A DNA stretch of 64,000 bases from Pogostemon cablin (GCA_023678885.1 CM042985.1:31754465-31818464), one strand, 5' to 3'; counted from the stretch's first letter, positions 1 to 12,068 are shown. The notes: generated by a model not told the origin, from the sequence alone. Numbers and translations are program-made.

Positions 1-2669
1 AGGGAAACCTAAATCAATTTATTCTTCACAATTTGTCTGGATGTTTTGAGCAAGTTCTACCTGAAATACGAGAGGTTGTATATGGTAGGAAACTTCTAAC
101 AAAACATGTGGCAAAAGAAAGCCATTTTTTATCATGATGTGAACAAGTTTAATATCTTATTTACTAATGGTTTAAACATGATTAGTGATGGCATCTACTG
201 ACATGAAGTATGTAGATACTGGAATCACTAAATGTTTATCACTGAGTAAGTATAAGATTGTTAATAACATGGGTAAAACTACAAAGATAGTGGCTATTGC
301 AGTGGGAGTTGTTTATTTATCTCATGATAAGAATAAACGATTGATTATGAGAAATTGTCTTTGCGTACGTTTCATAGAGAGAATTTAATTTCGATTTCTA
401 TGCATTAATGGATGGATACTTCATTTCATTTAAATGACATGGTCATAGTAATGAGGAATGAGGCTATAATCCGTTAAAGTACGTTGGTGGATAAAAAGTA
501 TACTCTTGAATCATGTACATCCCACAGATGCAATAAATAGTAATTAAATAATGCGTCTTCTAATATTAGTAAGAGAAAGGAACCTTCGGAAATGAACTAA
601 ACATACATTTGGCGTCTGTGACTAATTCATTTTACTTGAGTAGGATTCAAAAGTTGATAGCCGATAGACCGTAAGGTTTATCTGAAGTGGAAACTATCGG
701 ACTTGCGAGTCTTGCTTGGAATTAAAAATGATTAACTGTCTTTTCAAGGCTGTGGGGTGTAGAGCCAAAGAAATATATGTTGGAATTAGTTCATTCTGAT
801 TCAAGCGAACCTAATATTATCCAGGCGAGAGGTGGTTATGAATATTCGAAGATTATTCTGGAAACCAATATATTTATATGATGCACTGCATGTCTAAGTT
901 CTTTGATTAATTCAAGAATTATAAGGCTGGTACAGTGAAGCGTCATGGAAAATATATTAAGTCATTACGATTCAATCATGATGGCGAATACCTCTTGGGA
1001 TAGTTAGGAGCTATTGATCAGAAGTTGAGATTAAATCTCAAGTTAGCTACACCAGGTATGCCCCAAACTGAATGGTGTGGTGGATAGAAGGAATAAGGCT
1101 CTTATGGTTATGATTAGATAGATGATGAATTATTTGGAATAATTAAATTCATTTTATGGATATGCCCTAGATACAGTAATTCGTGAAACATTTGTCTGTA
1201 TATGGGATATCCTAGAAAAATGGAGGGTGATTTATTCAGTCCAAAAGATCGAAGGGTAATTGTTAATACAAACACCAGATTTTTTGGAAAATGACTATGT
1301 AATAAATCACAAACCCATGTATAAGTTGTTCTAAAGGAAGTGAGAGGAAAACACTAAGTATAAGTACCAAGTGTACAAGAGGATATACCACAAGGTAAAC
1401 TGCAACGCGTGTCACGTCTGATACACAATTACATGTAGTGCCTTGTCGTAGTGGGAGGGTTGTATGACAACCCATAAATATATGTTTTGGGAGAGTCGTG
1501 AGACTTGATCCCTAGTGAACATGGTATTATCCCACGGATACGACGTAGCACTACAAGATGAAAATGCGGAATCTTAGTAAGTTGCAATGAATATTGAAAT
1601 AGAATCTACGGATTCTATATTAAGTCTGGGAACTTGTATGACCACTAAATGGTGTAAAAGCTATTGCAAGTGGTCAATAGGAAATAACAGAGGATCATAA
1701 GGAAAGGTGGAATCCTTGGAAGCAAAGCTTGTTGCGAAAAAGTGTACTCAGAAAGAAATGGTTCGATTATGAGGAAACATGTTCGCTGGTAGCTATGCTT
1801 ATGTTGATCCGGATTCTTTTATTTATTGCTGTTATGAGAAACAGCAAATAGATGTCAAAGACAGCTTTCCTGATTGGAAGTCTTGAGGAAAACATCTATG
1901 TGAAGCAACCAGAGTGATTCATTGCAAAGTACTAATAGCATTTTGATAGTAAGCTTAAAATTTTCCAGCGATGGACTAAAGCAAGCTTTAAGATCGTGAA
2001 GCATCTGTTTTGATTAGGTAATCCAGTGGCATGAATTTAAATCAATGAGCGGATGAATCTTGTGTGTTGTAAAGAGTGACGGAAACGTGGTGGTGTTTTT
2101 TTGTACTATACGTAGATAGTATCTTGCTCATTGGAGACAATGAAAGAGTATTATCGGGAATATGGGTACGGTTAATAAAGCGGTAGAGATGAAGGACTTA
2201 AGAAAGGCAAAATATATCCTTTTGATCACGGTAATACGGATCACAGAAAGGACATTATGCTTATCTCAAGTTTCATAAACGATACAGTCCATACTCGTTT
2301 AGCATGTGAATTTATCTAAGTGAATGTGTCTTTGAGACACAAGAAGAAGATAAAGAGGATGAAAGCGGTGCCTTATGCTCCGGCGAATAAGGAAGCTTAA
2401 TCTAAGGAATGCTATGAACGAAGTTGGATATCTGTTTTGCTTGATGCATGAACAGTGGGTATCAACGTAACCCAAAACAAGAATGATGAACTGCAGTAAG
2501 ACATATATATAGTGCCTGAGAAGGACTGGAAATTATATGTGGATTTACTAAACAGATTCACTGCTTCTTGTGGATTACGTAGATTCGAATTTTTTAGTCA
2601 GATTGGACGGCAGTAAATTCACCTCAAAGGTTATGTGTTTAATCTTAGGAAGTAGAGTCATAATGTGGA
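1..2669 (+). pseudogene. Copia gag-pol remnant (family A, copy 1)
   Basis: Pieces of a Copia polyprotein can be read with frame changes and stops. There is a gag tail near the start, an integrase core around 970-1200 with a Pro-Gln/Asn-Gly neighbourhood, and the post-integrase segment around 1215-1300 (SPKDRR-like). The reverse transcriptase start is near 1850 (DVK-AFL...LEENIYV), and the YVDD-box region near 2100-2150 is mutated. Several disabling changes are also present in the copy at 23083-26240, so they predate the split of the two copies. The protein cannot be made from this locus. Confidence 0.85.
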
Positions 2670-2677
2670 GGAGTGTT

Positions 2678-3854
2678 TAGGGGTGGGCGGTATGGCATAC
2701 CGAAGATTTTTTGTCATACCATATACCGTACCGAAATTTTCGGTATTTAAAAAATCATACCGTTACCTTACCTAAACTTTCGGCATACCTTAGTTCGGTA
2801 TACCAATATTTCGGTATAAGAAAATAGTATACCTTCTACTTACCAATATTTCGGTATGCCATACCATACCTAAAATATCGGTATATATCATCCTATTACA
2901 TAGTTTGCTATACCATTATACATCTAAAATTCAATAAATCTTATAAAAATCATGTACTAGAAAAGTGAAAGATAGCTATAAAACATACTCTAATAAATAA
3001 CAAATTCAAAAATATATGACAATCTGCAAACGACCAAATTAAATAAGAGTAAGTCTCATGAAAACCGGGTTTACAGGTAAGCCTTATTTTTTAATATTAC
3101 TCTTTAATATATAAAAAATAACTCTTTGAAGAGTAATAATTTTTACACAATAGAGTAATAATTCGTATCTCTAAAAAGTAATTTTTCATGTACTTAAAGT
3201 AATCGATACATCGGGATTTACAAGAATTTGAAGAGTAATTTTTTAATTTAAAAAGTAACAATTCATGTGCTAAAGAGTAATTTTTTATGTACTAAACAGT
3301 AACCGAGTTTACATAATTAATATATCTAAACCCGTTTTACAAAGTGTTTGTCATTAAATAAATAGTACCTAAGAGATCTACACAAAAATATATGGAACTT
3401 ATATTAAAATCAACACTTTTAAATTTTCATATACATAGAATTACTTAATTAAAAAATAAATACTAATATCATGTAAGTCAATGATCTTTATCAATAATTT
3501 ATAATTATGAAGAAATATACAGCAGGATTTTAGATTTAATCTTTAATAAAATAGTGTATATATATATAATTTAATTAAAAATTATAATACATAAATAATA
3601 ATTATAATTGTATGTATCATCTAATATGGTAATATCGTATCATATAACTCAAAAAATTGAATATTTTACGGTATTTCGACATATACCAAAATACCGCGGT
3701 ATTGATTATTTATATACCTTTATCGTACCAAAATTTTCAATACGGTATCATACCTTACCAAAAATTTCGGCATACCTAAAATTTCGGTAAAATCGGTATT
3801 TTTTGTTATGATAAGGGCGATATACCAAAATTTCGGTATTTTTCCCCAGCCCTA
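2678..3854. mobile_element. Non-autonomous hAT-type transposon with 8-bp target duplication
   Basis: The 1177-bp block begins TAGGGGTGGGC and ends with the complement of TAGGGCTGGGG. It is flanked by the perfect 8-bp direct repeat GGAGTGTT (2670-2677 and 3855-3862). The uninterrupted site is visible in the paralogous Copia copy near 23495-23520, which proves the insertion. The ends are packed with CGGTAT/ATACCG motifs in both orientations (about 2690-2900 and 3660-3840), which can fold back. The interior is AT-rich and has no credible coding region. An 8-bp duplication and TAGGG termini are typical of hAT elements; the family name is inferred. Confidence 0.88.
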
Positions 3855-3862
3855 GGAGTGTT

Positions 3863-4113
3863 ATATAAAAATATATTTCAGACTCCAGGCTCCATCATGG
3901 AAAGATGATGAATTGGAGCCTATGAGGCAGCCAAAGTATCTATATGACTCTAGAGACTTCATGATGGACTTTGAAGTGTTTCTAAGTTTGCCCAAGGTAA
4001 TCACAATTTACATTGATGATATTGGTGCAGTTGCAAACTTGAAGAAATCACAAGTCCATAAGGCAATTAAACACATGGAGCGCGAGTACCACCTTTTACG
4101 AGAAATCGTATGA
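3863..4113 (+). pseudogene. Copia RNase H C-terminal remnant
   Basis: This continues the gag-pol remnant after the hAT-type insertion. The frame from 3913 to 4113 ends with a Copia RNase H tail (KAIKHMEREYHLLREIV), the family motif around the last conserved His/Arg residues. The same stretch is read on the minus strand at 23246-23509 in the second copy. The upstream catalytic positions are degraded. Confidence 0.75.
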
Positions 4114-4275
4114 TGAGGCGAAGGTTGTTGTCGCCTAGATTGCATCGGATGATGACCTAGTAAACCATTTACAAGGACCTTAAGGCGAGAGCTTTTAATG
4201 GTCGTGTAGTGGGAGTAGGAATCAGATGTATGGCAGAAGACATGACAGCATAGTCTTTTAGTATAAGTGGGAGAT

Positions 4276-5474
4276 TGTTGGATTGTATACTAAAAGTCTA
4301 GCTTTAGTATGAACAATGTCATAACAATATTTGAAATGAGAATCATTGATCAAATGATTGCATCTTATAATTTATTTTATATGCATGATGCAATAGTCCA
4401 TTTACTTTATACTGTAGATAATATGTTGTGCGACAACACGCAGAAGATCATATTATCGGTTTCCTTATAAAGTATAAACAGATGCTCACAACTGAGATAG
4501 ACAGTGACTCTCTATCGGTATGGTTGTAGTGTGGTTTGGTATTAGCTTGTCTTGGCTATAGAATCACATTAGTGCACTTGTGTGTATTGAGCAGGACCAC
4601 CTGAGATCGTTCGACTTATACTGACTTATAGAAGAACTTGATCTCTGTTATTATGGAAGTTCATGCTCTTAATCCCTATACAATAATCTCGACACGTAGG
4701 GTAGTATGTATTTCTTTGATTCATCAATGGGTGAGATTTATATGTATTAAATCAACAAACTCGGTGAGTTGGGAAGTAGTGCTGTATCTATGGTGTGTTG
4801 TTGATTGTAGAAGGAATCCATGTCCGACATAGGTTGATGATATCCCCTTGAGGAGCTCATAAGGTTTATCATGTAAATCTTGCAAGTGGATTAATTTCCG
4901 GCATGATAATAAGGTTGAGTGGTACTACTCTCGGATGAGATATTAATTAATTTGAGTTGTCAGTAACTTAATTAATTAATGGACATTGTATATCTTAAAC
5001 ATGGGGATACTATCGGACTCATAATAAGAAGGAGCCCAGAACATAATTTTGGGATTGGACGGGTAGTGCAGTAATAATATTTTAGTGGACTATATTATTA
5101 TTATTGGATTTAATTAAAAGCTTTGGGCTAAGCTTGGTTAATTAAATTCAATTGAGGCCCAGCCCAATTTCTCCTCCTGGTCCCTGCTGTAGCCCAACTA
5201 TATAAGTCATCTCAACTCCTGTTAACCCTAAGTCAGTGCCTCATTTGACATACGGGAGAGAACATGAGCAGATTGAGAGAATCCTGCGGATTGTTGCCCA
5301 CACAACAGCAGGATTCGACTTGGGACATACAGCAGAAGATTGAGAGGTGGTTCTCTGTTGTTCATCCTCTACATCAACCCAGAAGTACGGTAAATAATTT
5401 TAATTGCTTCCGCTGTTATCGTTTATCTGAAATCCTAACGGATCACGTTGAACCGCACGATCCAATTGCCAACA
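4276..5474 (+). repeat. 3' LTR of Copia family A, copy 1
   Basis: The 1199-bp LTR begins TGTTGGATTG directly after the polypurine tract and ends GCCAACA. It is clearly homologous, with scattered differences, to the LTR pair at 21875-23082 and 28567-29774. It holds a TATA-like box (CTATATAAG, about 5200) that probably served as the Pol II promoter. The small open frames inside it recur in all three LTRs by homology and are not genes. Confidence 0.9.
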
Positions 5475-5728
5475 ATTCCCTCCGTCACGCGTTAAGGTTT
5501 ACGTTTTCCATTTTGGATTGTCCCAAGTTTAGGTTTTCGTTTCCTTTTTTGTCATGTTGGGCCCACACAAAATAATTTATTATTCCATGAAGGCCCCACC
5601 CACCACATTAATACAACTATCTACTTTACATTAAATATTATTTCTTTTATCTTACTACATATTAAAATACAATATCTCTTAATCTCCGTGCAAAAAGTAA
5701 ATGTCAATGTTAACACGGGACGGAGGAG
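5475..5728. mobile_element. Stowaway-like MITE at the Copia insertion edge
   Basis: It starts TTCCCTCCGTC, immediately after the LTR, and ends GGGACGGAGGAG followed by TA. That is the inverted terminal signature of Stowaway-like elements. The interior has the common ACTACCCACT-like and CTCCGTGCAAAAAG motifs seen in the other MITEs of this window. The left TA is reduced to its A because the retrotransposon inserted at that boundary. Confidence 0.65.
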
Positions 5729-5777
5729 TATATTTTAATGTGTAGCGAGATAAGAGATAATTATTTCGTCTCACACT

Positions 5778-6200
5778 TATCTTTACACTTTTCGTTTTCT
5801 TCCGTCCCACACTTATCACTATGAGAGAACTGGCAAATTCCAATAGAAAAGTTCTAACAAAAAATAAATTCGTTGAAAATTTTATAGTTCCAATAAATTT
5901 TTCAATAAAACTTTAAATTATTAGAAAATTCCAGCGAAAATTCTCATGGAAATTTCCAATGCTAATTCCAATAGCTTGATTAACCATTGGAAATTTCTAA
6001 TAGACCACCAACAATCGACACTTATCTTTACATTTTTCATTTTCCTTCGTCCCACACTTATCACTATGAGAGAACTGGCAAATTCCATTAGAAAAGTTCT
6101 AACAAAAAACAAATTCGTTGAAAATTTTAGAGTTCCAATAAATTTTTCAATAAAATTTTAAATCATTAAAAAATTACAGTGAAAATTCCCATAAAAATTT
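5778..6200. repeat. Tandem duplication, about 242-bp period
   Basis: The stretch from about 5778 (CACTTATCTTTACA...) recurs from about 6020 with modest divergence. Both copies include ATCACTATGAGAGAACTGG and CAATAAATTTTTCAATAAAA. Small open frames here on both strands come from this low-complexity repeat and are not supported as genes. Confidence 0.75.
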
Positions 6201-7182
6201 CATTCCAATAGCTTGATTAACCTCAACCACCAACAAAACAATCGACGTTAGAAAATCCATATTTAGCTACGAGATTGCATACATGTATTGTCCAGTACAA
6301 ATAATGGGAGTTTGACCATTCCGGTGCCAACACGTGTTCTTAGATTTAATATTGATTATTAATATTTGCAGGATTAGCCGAAATTGTACACACCAACGTA
6401 TATAGGCCAAAGAATTATGATCATAACCTGGTAATTTGTATCATAACCCCTGTTACATTATACTTCAATTGATTGTAAGGGAATTCATGTAATACCATTA
6501 ATAAAGCATAATTTCAATTTCGTCTCATATTTATTATACATGATAACACATTTATTATAATTTATTACTCTCTCCATTACGTGTTTTATTTTTATTGTTT
6601 CACGTTGATTTAAAAAAATATTTTTTTAACTAGTATTATTATTTTTGAGGAATTTTAGTATTTTTAAATAATAAATAAAGTGTAAACTAGTGAGTGTAAA
6701 AATTAAGTAATAAACTTAAAATTAAAATAAAATTTGAAATTATTGAATTAAGTTTTTTATGTGGTAAAAGATATGGTAAGAAATGAAGAAAGTATCCACT
6801 TAAATAAGAAAGAGGGAGAATGTTTTGGAATTTATATGGTTTTTAATTGATGTACACTATTTTGGAATTTCAAATTAATTAATTAAATTTGACTTAAAAT
6901 ACTCTTTCCATTCTCTTAATATGTTTTTTTTACCTCCTCATTACAAAATATTTATTTCTTTTTTAGAATGATGTAATTCAAAAAAATATTATTATATTCA
7001 ATACAATATACTTACTTATCCCAAATTCGCACCGAGCTAGAATCAAACACCAAACCTGTTATAATGTGAGAGCCTTATGACTCTTCAGGTGACCATGTGA
7101 CTTATAGTGTTACTTGATAATAACTTATCAAATAATTTATTTATATTAAAGTTTCTTATTAATTTAATTATCTTTCACAAAA
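6201..7182. other. AT-rich intergenic DNA
   Basis: No coding region is visible. A possible decayed Stowaway-like element spans about 6565-6821 (CTCTCCATTACG near the left, AGAGGGAGAA near the right), but the ends are too eroded to call. Confidence 0.5.
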
Positions 7183-7557
7183 ATATCCGTCATTATTTCC
7201 GTCACTAAATCTGTCACAAAAAATTCTGTCACTATTTCCATCACAAAAAATTCCATTATTATTTCCATCACTATAGTGAGGGAAAAGTTCCGTCACAAAA
7301 ATATCCGTCACTATTTTCGTCACTAAATCCGTCGCAAAAAATTCCATCCCTATAGTGAGGGAAAAGCTCCGTCATAAAAATATTCGTCACTAAATCCATC
7401 ACAAAAAATTCCGTCACTATAGTGAGGAATAGCTCCGTCATAAAAATATACGTCACTATTTCCGTCATTAAATCCGTCACAAAAATTTCCGTCACAATAG
7501 TGACGGAAATATTTATGTCACAAAATTCCGTCACTAACGGAGCACTTTTTTGTAGTG
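7183..7557. repeat. CACTA-type transposon end with CCGTCAC subterminal repeats
   Basis: More than fifteen variants of CCGTCAC/CCGTCACTA are packed in about 350 bp. The block ends GCACTTTTTTGTAGTG (about 7542-7557), the complement of the CACTACAAAAAA terminus typical of plant CACTA (En/Spm) elements. Dense short subterminal repeats are the transposase-binding arrays of that superfamily. I could not find the opposite CACTA terminus, so this is one end of a truncated element. Open frames inside the array are repeat artefacts. Confidence 0.65.
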
Positions 7558-8672
7558 CTATCAGATCTGTTCTTCATATAAATCTGATTTACTCTATTAA
7601 AAAATTGTAATAATACACTTAATAAAAAATAAATATACAATTGTCATAAATTTTTTAATCAAAAATGGGGTTTAATATTATTTTTGGTTTATTTATTTTT
7701 CAACCTTTTCAACTTTCCAATTAACCGATGAATGCAGTATTTAATTTTTAAAAAAAATATGTATTATGTTAATTTTAAATATATACTTAAATATTTAAAT
7801 AAAGTATATTTAATCCTTTAATGTACATGCATAGTCTAATAAATGTATTTGTTCTTATACTAAAATGTATAATAATATTAATCCTCTAACATGTATAACT
7901 AAAATTAATAAATATATTAATGAAAATATTGATAAATATAATGTCAATATTTTTTAAAAAAAAAATATATATTTATTGAGAAAAACATATACACTATTAA
8001 ATTACAACTACTCCACAACTGATTATGAAAATACATTTCAAAATCAATTAAATTTAACACAACTTTTTTATGAAATTTTAATGATACATCTAAGAGTAAA
8101 ATATAGTACATTTATATGATAAAACATATACTTACCATCAAATTACAACTACTCCACATCTGATTATGTAAATGCACTTCAAAATCAATTAAATTTAACA
8201 CAATTATTTTATGTAAAATATACATTTAAGAGTAAAATGTAATACATTTATATGATAAAATGTATACACTACCAAATTAAAATAAAAAACAATTGGTCAA
8301 TAAATCAAAAATATACATTTGTCAATAAAAACATATACACTTAATAATAAAATTGTATACAATTAATCAATAAATTTGTGATACAATCTCAATATTAATG
8401 TTCAATGTTGAGCAGGGTTGAAATCATGGAGCAAATGAACAGAGGATCAACATCAACATCTCGCAGCCACTCTCTGCAAAAGTTTTCATCGTTAATTCAT
8501 TAAGATTTTGTTTTGAAAACAATACAATATTAACAACAAAATTCCACAATCTAATCTCCATAAATTAAATAAACATAATAAAAGCATAATCACAAGTTTA
8601 AACATATTTTACTTTATTAAATCTAAAATCTGAAAAGTTTCTTTATTCAATCTGAAATCTAAAAAGTAAATC
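7558..8672. other. AT-rich intergenic DNA
   Basis: No gene is visible. The block is strongly AT-rich and contains the tandem duplication listed separately at about 7982-8258. Around 8405-8480 is a short less AT-rich patch with no recognisable product. Confidence 0.5.
7982..8258. repeat. Tandem duplication, about 139-bp period
   Basis: AAAACATATAC...AATTACAACTACTCCAC begins at 7982 and again at 8121, followed in both by a CAATTAAATTTAACACAA segment and a TTTATATGATAAAA end. A degenerate third start appears near 8251. Confidence 0.75.
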
Positions 8673-9140
8673 TTGACAGAGAAATTAGGCATAGATTGTG
8701 GATTGTGTGGGGATTGCGAATCAAAAATTAGGCATAATGGTATAGACTCTAATATTTTTGAAATCATACTGAGAAGAGGTGTCACCGTGCGCCTCCTTCG
8801 TAGCCATGGCGGTACAGATGGTGTTGCTGTTTTCGGCCACCTTCAGAACGCCATGTCCGGAAGTGTCTTAAGAGAAGAAGGAAAGCGTATTCCCCGCCAC
8901 CTGCAAACAGCTGCATCGGAAGAGTCTGAGAGGAAGGAAAGAGAATAAAAAAAGAGTAAGGTAGAAAAGGAAAATCAAAGCCGCCGTGTCGGAAGATGAA
9001 GAGAGGAAGGAAAGAGAGAATAATAGAAGAATTAGAGAGAAAACGAAAATGAGACTGAACCGGCGGTGAATTGGGGATAAATGACCCGATTGGTTGATAG
9101 AGTACAAGTATCCGGGTTATGGGTAAAAATGGACTCAATT
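8673..9140. other. Unassigned less AT-rich island
   Basis: Base composition rises clearly above the surroundings, and overlapping open frames exist on both strands (8673-8948 plus; 8782-9138 minus). None has an ATG in good context, a recognisable domain or a neighbour to explain it. A purine-rich motif (TCGGAAGA...GAGAGGAAGGAAAGAGA) recurs at about 8918 and 8990. It could be a gene fragment or a transposon end; I do not recognise it. Confidence 0.35.
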
Positions 9141-9450
9141 GTACCTTAAAAACTAGAATGGAAGCGGGTGAAAATATTTTACATGCATGATTAGTATTTG
9201 CATATTATTAATTGTTTTCAATAGAATTTGTTGCATCCATTAATATAGCTGCTACAAAACTGAAACTCTAGCGCGTAAGCCTTTGAAAGTGGAGTACAAG
9301 ATTTTAATTTCGACATGTGAAAATGTACAATATATCGTGTGTGTCTTAAGTTGATATCGTTATTTTTAAGTGCAATTTAATAGTCGAACCTTCATTATGA
9401 ATAGCAACAGTAGATTTGAAATAACACTCAGCATGAGATCATTTCATGAT

Positions 9451-9613
9451 GAGAGTGCTATTTTAATTTTTTTTAATTAATTATTATTATTTTATTATAT
9501 ATAATCATTCTTCATTAAAATACTATTAACTGAGAGTGCTATTTTAATTTTTTTAATTAATTATTATTATTTTATTAAATATATAATCATTCTTCATTAA
9601 AATACTATTAACT
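9451..9613. repeat. Perfect-looking 81-bp tandem duplication
   Basis: GAGAGTGCTATTTTAATTTT at 9451 starts again at 9532. Both copies run to TACTATTAACT with only a few changes in the T and AT runs. Confidence 0.85.
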
Positions 9614-9939
9614 TTTTATGCCAAGTTTATCACTTTTCATCATCAAGTATAAGTTTTCGTAAAAATGTGATTATTTTTTGTCTATCTCACAAAACTCACT
9701 TCACGAGACTGTATTACACAAATGTGTGCCTTGATTCGGAAATTTAAAAAATAACAAATATTAATATAAATCGGGTTCACATAATTAATAATGTGAATTT
9801 TAGTGGTTTATATCATATTAGGTAGGTAGGGTTTATGTAGTCAGTTTTTACTAGACACCAATTAAAACAAGATATAAATCGCAGTCTTAAATCTAGACTA
9901 AAAATTCAGAAACAAATATAGTCTTAGGGTTTAATATAC

Positions 9940-10450
9940 TCCCTCTATCAGACCTTCAATTTCATATTTTTCATTGCCAAGAATTTGTGTGCATCCGGGC
10001 TTACGGACCACACTCCGTGCATTTTTAGAATTTTATGTTAAATTGTATACCCTTTAGTATTAAGATGTGTACCCTTTATTTTCTAAAGAAAAATAAAAAA
10101 TATTAATGAAAAGTGTATACCCTTTACAACAAAATGGTGTACTCTTATTAATTAAAGTACATTTTAGAACAAAACAATATACCCTTACTCATAATACTAA
10201 ATTCTAAAGGTGCACGGTGTGCCCCGACACAAGAGACTCACTCTTTTTCATTTTAGTCTGTCTCAACTTCAACTTTGTACTTTTATAAAATGACATTCAA
10301 CCACTATCCCCACAGAGCACTTTAATTTTGTGATTTTTTCTTTCCACTCTAAACATATTTTACAATTTATTAATTATCCAAAAATATCATATTATCCTAA
10401 AAAATGACTTTTCTTAACTTACGTATCTACATAAAATTGGACAAATGGAG
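9940..10450. mobile_element. Stowaway-like MITE interrupted by a second insertion
   Basis: It begins CTCCCTCTATC after TA and ends GGACAAATGGAG before TA. The outer arms match the CTTCAACTT/TTTTATAAAA type of Stowaway-like element. At about 9985-10235 a different block is inserted, containing several ATACCCTTTA motifs and ending near GTGCCCCGACACAAGA. It resembles blocks at about 41937-42125 and 44646-44780. Confidence 0.55.
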
Positions 10451-10553
10451 TATTAATTAATTATTAAGGGTATAATGTATTCATTTTATATATTTATAAT
10501 TTTTTATGTTTAAATTATTATTTTAATACAAATTAGTATACTATATTACTTAA

Positions 10554-10797
10554 GCGTAAGTCTTACGTGAGACCGTCTTACGTGAGACCATTTATCATTT
10601 TTTAAAATAGTTATCACATTTACTATAAATCGTTATCATTTTTGCTATTACTATTTTTTATTTATACTATAAATTGTTAATGAAAGAGTATTATCACTTT
10701 TCATTAATTTATTATTACTTTTCTTCATAAAAAGTTATCACTTTCTGGCCATTTCACGTAAGCCTTTATGTGAGACGGTCTCACACAAGTCTTTTTC
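10554..10797. mobile_element. Mutator-type MITE with 9-bp target duplication
   Basis: The 244-bp element is flanked by the perfect 9-bp repeat ATTACTTAA (10545-10553 and 10798-10806). Its ends form an imperfect inverted repeat (AAGTCTTACGTGAGACCGTC against AAGACTTGTGTGAGACCGTC). The interior is AT-rich without coding. The 9-bp duplication is the hallmark of MULE transposition. Confidence 0.8.
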
Positions 10798-10806
10798 ATT
10801 ACTTAA

Positions 10807-11376
10807 ATATGAATATAATAAAATAAATCTATTATTCTAAATAAGTATATTTGAATGAAACTTATAATTATAATTAAATATGGAGTATAAAATATCCTAT
10901 AACATATTAATTATATATAATTTGTGTATTAAAAATTTTAAAATATAAATACAAACGAGTATATGGAGATACTAAAGTATGTACTAGAATCCGTCATTTA
11001 GAATATTTGAATCTGTCCAATTAGAATTTATGTTATTTCAATTTCAAATTGCAAAAGTTAAACGGATATGATATACCGTAAAAGGTCGTGAATTATTATG
11101 AGTAAAAAAAAATTATACTCCATTTTAATTCTTAATGTAAGAATTAATTTAATTTAATTCGTAAGACTAGCAGCCCAATTAGCCCAAAAATTGTTTAACC
11201 GATTCCATCAGGCCTAAGACTAGACCTAAATTGATTCAACAGCCCATTTGTTAAGCTCTGTTTTTCCATTAGGCATAGAACGGTGGATAAGCAATATATA
11301 TGTATATTTTTACAGTTTATTACTTCAATTATTAAATTTTTCTAAATTAGTTAATCTTTATGCATGAACCTAACTT
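10807..11376. other. AT-rich intergenic DNA
   Basis: No coding or repeat structure can be supported. The interval separates two small transposons. Confidence 0.5.
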
Positions 11377-11995
11377 AGGATGGCAATTTGGCCCGACCCG
11401 TACTCGACCCGTCCCGTTTGGGAGCGGGTCCGCCTCGCCCCACACAGAAAATGGGGCGGGTCCGCCTCGCCCCGTGCACGGGCCAGTTCGAATTTGGGTC
11501 CTAGCCTCGCCTTGGCCCGGCCCGACCCGCCCAGTATTAAAAATATTAATTTTTTTTTAAAAATATTTATTATATATATCATATAATATCATTTATTGAT
11601 GTATATAAAATATTATACATACATTTTTATTTAATTTAAATAAAAGAAATAATATATGGTAATTATATATAATTATTACAAAATACTTTATTACAATATT
11701 ATATATATCATTAAATATATAATATAATAAAAAAATTTTAAAATGAAAATAAAGTTTAATTATTTAATTTAAAATTTAAATTCACTTCATTTTATTTTAA
11801 TTTAAAATTTTCAATTTGAATATATTATAATTTATCAAAAAATAATTTTTTAAAAATAATAATAAAAAAAATAAACTGGGCGGGGCGGACCCGCCCGTAC
11901 CGGGGCAGGTCTGGGCACTAAAATTCTGACCCACACAGGGGCACGGGGCGGCCAGGTACCCGCCCTGGCCCAGCCCGGCCCATTGCCATCCCTAA
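11377..11995. mobile_element. hAT-like non-autonomous element with GC-rich arms
   Basis: The ends are AGGATGGCAAT and ATTGCCATCCCTAA, an 11-bp inverted repeat. The flanks carry a near-perfect duplication (CCTAACTT at 11369-11376, TCTAACTT at 11996-12003). About 150 bp at each end is rich in CCCGCC/GGCGGG motifs that can pair across an AT-rich centre. Short open frames in the arms (11360-11586, both strands) come from the GC-rich repeats and are not genes. Confidence 0.75.
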
Positions 11996-12068
11996 TCTAA
12001 CTTGGTTTCAGAAAATATATATAGTTGTCGCATAAATGAATAATATCTAAGAATTTGTCTTTTATCGA

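Larger units (their letters stand above)
1..5474 (+). mobile_element. Old Ty1-Copia element, 3' part (family A, copy 1)
   Basis: The window opens inside a degenerate Copia retrotransposon. Its internal region matches, in inverted orientation, the complete element at 21875-29774; for example, bases 1-60 match the complement of about 25900-25975. It has a polypurine tract (GTATAAGTGGGAGAT, 4261-4275) and a 3' LTR at 4276-5474. The 5' LTR lies outside the window. A hAT-type element (2678-3854) has landed inside it. The Copia element itself landed at the edge of a Stowaway-like MITE that begins at 5475. No long reading frame survives. Confidence 0.9.

Noticed and set aside
185..388. Short plus-strand open frame near the window start
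   Set aside because: It lies in the degenerate Copia internal region and has no domain; the paralogous copy does not keep it.
1263..1475. 70-residue minus-strand frame, also found at 24620-24862 on the plus strand
   Set aside because: Kept in both Copia copies only because they are homologous. It is antisense to pol, where the sense strand carries recognisable integrase-end motifs.
4638..4832. 64-residue frame repeated at 22523 and 29215
   Set aside because: It is inside the three homologous LTRs; conservation is explained by LTR ancestry, and no protein family fits.
7271..7610. Repetitive open frames on both strands
   Set aside because: They translate the CCGTCAC subterminal array of a CACTA-like end.
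11360..11586. Pro/Arg/Gly-rich overlapping frames
   Set aside because: Produced by CCCGCC repeats in the GC-rich arm of a hAT-like element.
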